Positions 22,163 to 22,725 of a stretch of 22,725 nucleotides of DNA are shown one piece after another. The position numbers and the translations under genes are program-made. The DNA comes from a virus: positions 1 to 22,725 of IMG/VR virus record IMGVR_UViG_3300009183_000387; one strand, written 5' to 3'. Within the stretch, counting starts at the first letter, position 1. Each line of letters starts with the position of its first letter. The notes beneath the pieces were generated by a model that saw nothing but the letters and a program-made list of their open reading frames with translations, was not told the origin of the DNA and did no database searches.

Positions 22163-22348
22163 TTAGTCCTTGTTCTTTCCTAATAGTTTTTGTACTGTCT
22201 TTGTTTCGTAGATACGGATAGTTGTCCATATAATTGTAAATAAAGCTGCAATAGCAGGTAGTAATTGCATCATAGTTCCTACTGCTGTAGCAATAGATGC
22301 ACCATCAATTACATGTTTAGTTGCATCTGTTAAATGTTCGTGGGGCAT
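22163..22348 (-). CDS. Holin-like small membrane protein
   Basis: 61 aa. A short soluble N-terminus (MPHEHLTDATKHVIDG), then a hydrophobic region at residues 16-45 (SIATAVGTMMQLLPAIAALFTIIWTTI), which could be one long or two short membrane helices, then a basic tail (YETKTVQKLLGKNKD). The final IRIYETKTVQKLLG pattern recurs in proteins annotated as holins in many podophages, as I recall. It would form membrane lesions that time lysis. AAGGAC before the ATG; the ATG shares one base with the SprT-like stop. No endolysin gene is seen next to it. Confidence 0.7.
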   Translation of the reverse strand: MPHEHLTDATKHVIDGASIATAVGTMMQLLPAIAALFTIIWTTIRIYETKTVQKLLGKNKD

Positions 22349-22686
22349 TATAAGTCCTTAGGTTCCCAGCCATAAATCTCGGCTATTTGATATGTTAGTT
22401 TATAGAAGTTTTTGTTATGAAGTTCATATCTTTTACCTTCAAGGTATAAAATAAGATGCACCATTTCATGTGCCATTGTTTTCTCTAGAGTCTGTAGATA
22501 GCTTTGTTTACTTGTACTCATGGTAATGCAGTGTGGTTCAGGTGAATACGATCCATACATATCAGGATCATCTACAACTAGAAACTCTATCTCGGAAGGT
22601 CTGGGTAACTCATACTTATTGAAAGGTGGTAGTTCACTTAACATTCTGTAAACTGCTTTACACGTTTCAACTGTTATAAGTTTCAT
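22348..22686 (-). CDS. SprT-like zinc metallopeptidase
   Basis: 112 aa. AHEMVHLILYLEG holds the HExxH zinc-binding and catalytic motif (about residues 73-77), and RYELHNKNFYKL supplies a further His, as in SprT-like peptidases. The N-terminus lacks a signal peptide, so the site of action is cytoplasmic unless it is released at lysis. Such small metalloproteins are frequent in podophage late regions, but the substrate is unknown; DNA-protein crosslinks (as for Spartan) or virion maturation are possibilities. It begins 5 bases after a probable upstream stop and lacks a strong ribosome binding site. It is joined to the holin-like gene by a one-base overlap. Confidence 0.8.
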   Translation of the reverse strand: MKLITVETCKAVYRMLSELPPFNKYELPRPSEIEFLVVDDPDMYGSYSPEPHCITMSTSKQSYLQTLEKTMAHEMVHLILYLEGKRYELHNKNFYKLTYQIAEIYGWEPKDL

Positions 22687-22690
22687 AAAA

Positions 22691-22725
22691 TCAATATGGT
22701 CTAGTGCCAGCTTTGTCTATAATTA
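22691..22725 (-). CDS. Probable C-terminus of an upstream gene, cut by window edge
   Basis: Reading in from the right edge on the minus strand, one frame is open and ends in TGA (22693-22691): IIDKAGTRPY then stop. Given the near-zero spacing of this operon, this is likely the end of the preceding gene. Too short for a family call; the other two frames stop as well, so this is weak evidence. Confidence 0.35.
   Translation of the reverse strand, partial: IIDKAGTRPY

Noticed and set aside
1-22725. tRNA genes, CRISPR arrays, insertion sequences, integrase or attachment sites
   Set aside because: Nothing of this kind was found on reading both strands; the only intergenic spaces above 50 bases are 9257-9315 and 11900-12101, and both are accounted for.

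Overview
The window is a 22.7 kb piece of a small, AT-rich (roughly one third G+C) tailed-phage genome of the podovirus type. No rRNA, tRNA, CRISPR array, transposase or integrase was seen. Two convergent gene blocks fill it almost without gaps. The plus-strand block (1 to about 11.9 kb) holds modification, replication and nucleotide genes. The minus-strand block (22.7 to about 12.1 kb) holds lysis-type and virion genes. Replication resembles T7 (separate primase and SF4 helicase, family A polymerase, gp6-like exonuclease, endonuclease I). The virion genes look P22-like at the neck (gp4-like and gp10-like head-completion proteins) followed by an ejection-protein cassette. No RNA polymerase gene is present here, and sigma70-like promoters can be seen, so the host RNA polymerase probably transcribes at least part of it.

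Layout, plus strand: a GS-like amidoligase (cut by the left edge), a class II glutamine amidotransferase and an ATP-grasp ligase form one overlapping operon, predicted to make or attach an amide/peptide product. After a consensus-like promoter inside the ATP-grasp gene come two small proteins, primase, helicase, a 52-aa ORF, DNA polymerase in two reading frames, an SSB-like protein, 5'-3' exonuclease and endonuclease I. Several small phage proteins, a DnaQ-like nuclease with a zinc ribbon, a DUF3310 protein and a B12-dependent class II ribonucleotide reductase follow, and two small ORFs close the block.

Layout, minus strand (in transcription order): end of an unknown gene, SprT-like metallopeptidase, holin-like membrane protein, P22 gp4-like and gp10-like proteins (each with an inserted glycine-rich beta module), a GNAT-like protein, three ejection-type proteins (the largest starts with a lambda-lysozyme-like domain), a short tail-fibre-like protein, and finally a 23-codon gene.

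The main discovery is that last gene: at 11934-12005 on the minus strand is a complete pqqA, the precursor peptide of the redox cofactor PQQ. It has a strong ribosome binding site and its own extended -10 promoter, and lies just before a probably bidirectional terminator. The promoter's core (ATGGTATAAT-N3-TGGGTAG) recurs on the other strand just ahead of the nucleotide-metabolism genes. This suggests a phage of a PQQ-making proteobacterium, perhaps a methylotroph, that raises or redirects host PQQ synthesis; the host is inference. Other notable points are the two-frame DNA polymerase, a 45% GC mosaic block inside the reductase gene, and a 7-8% GC stretch inside the helicase gene.
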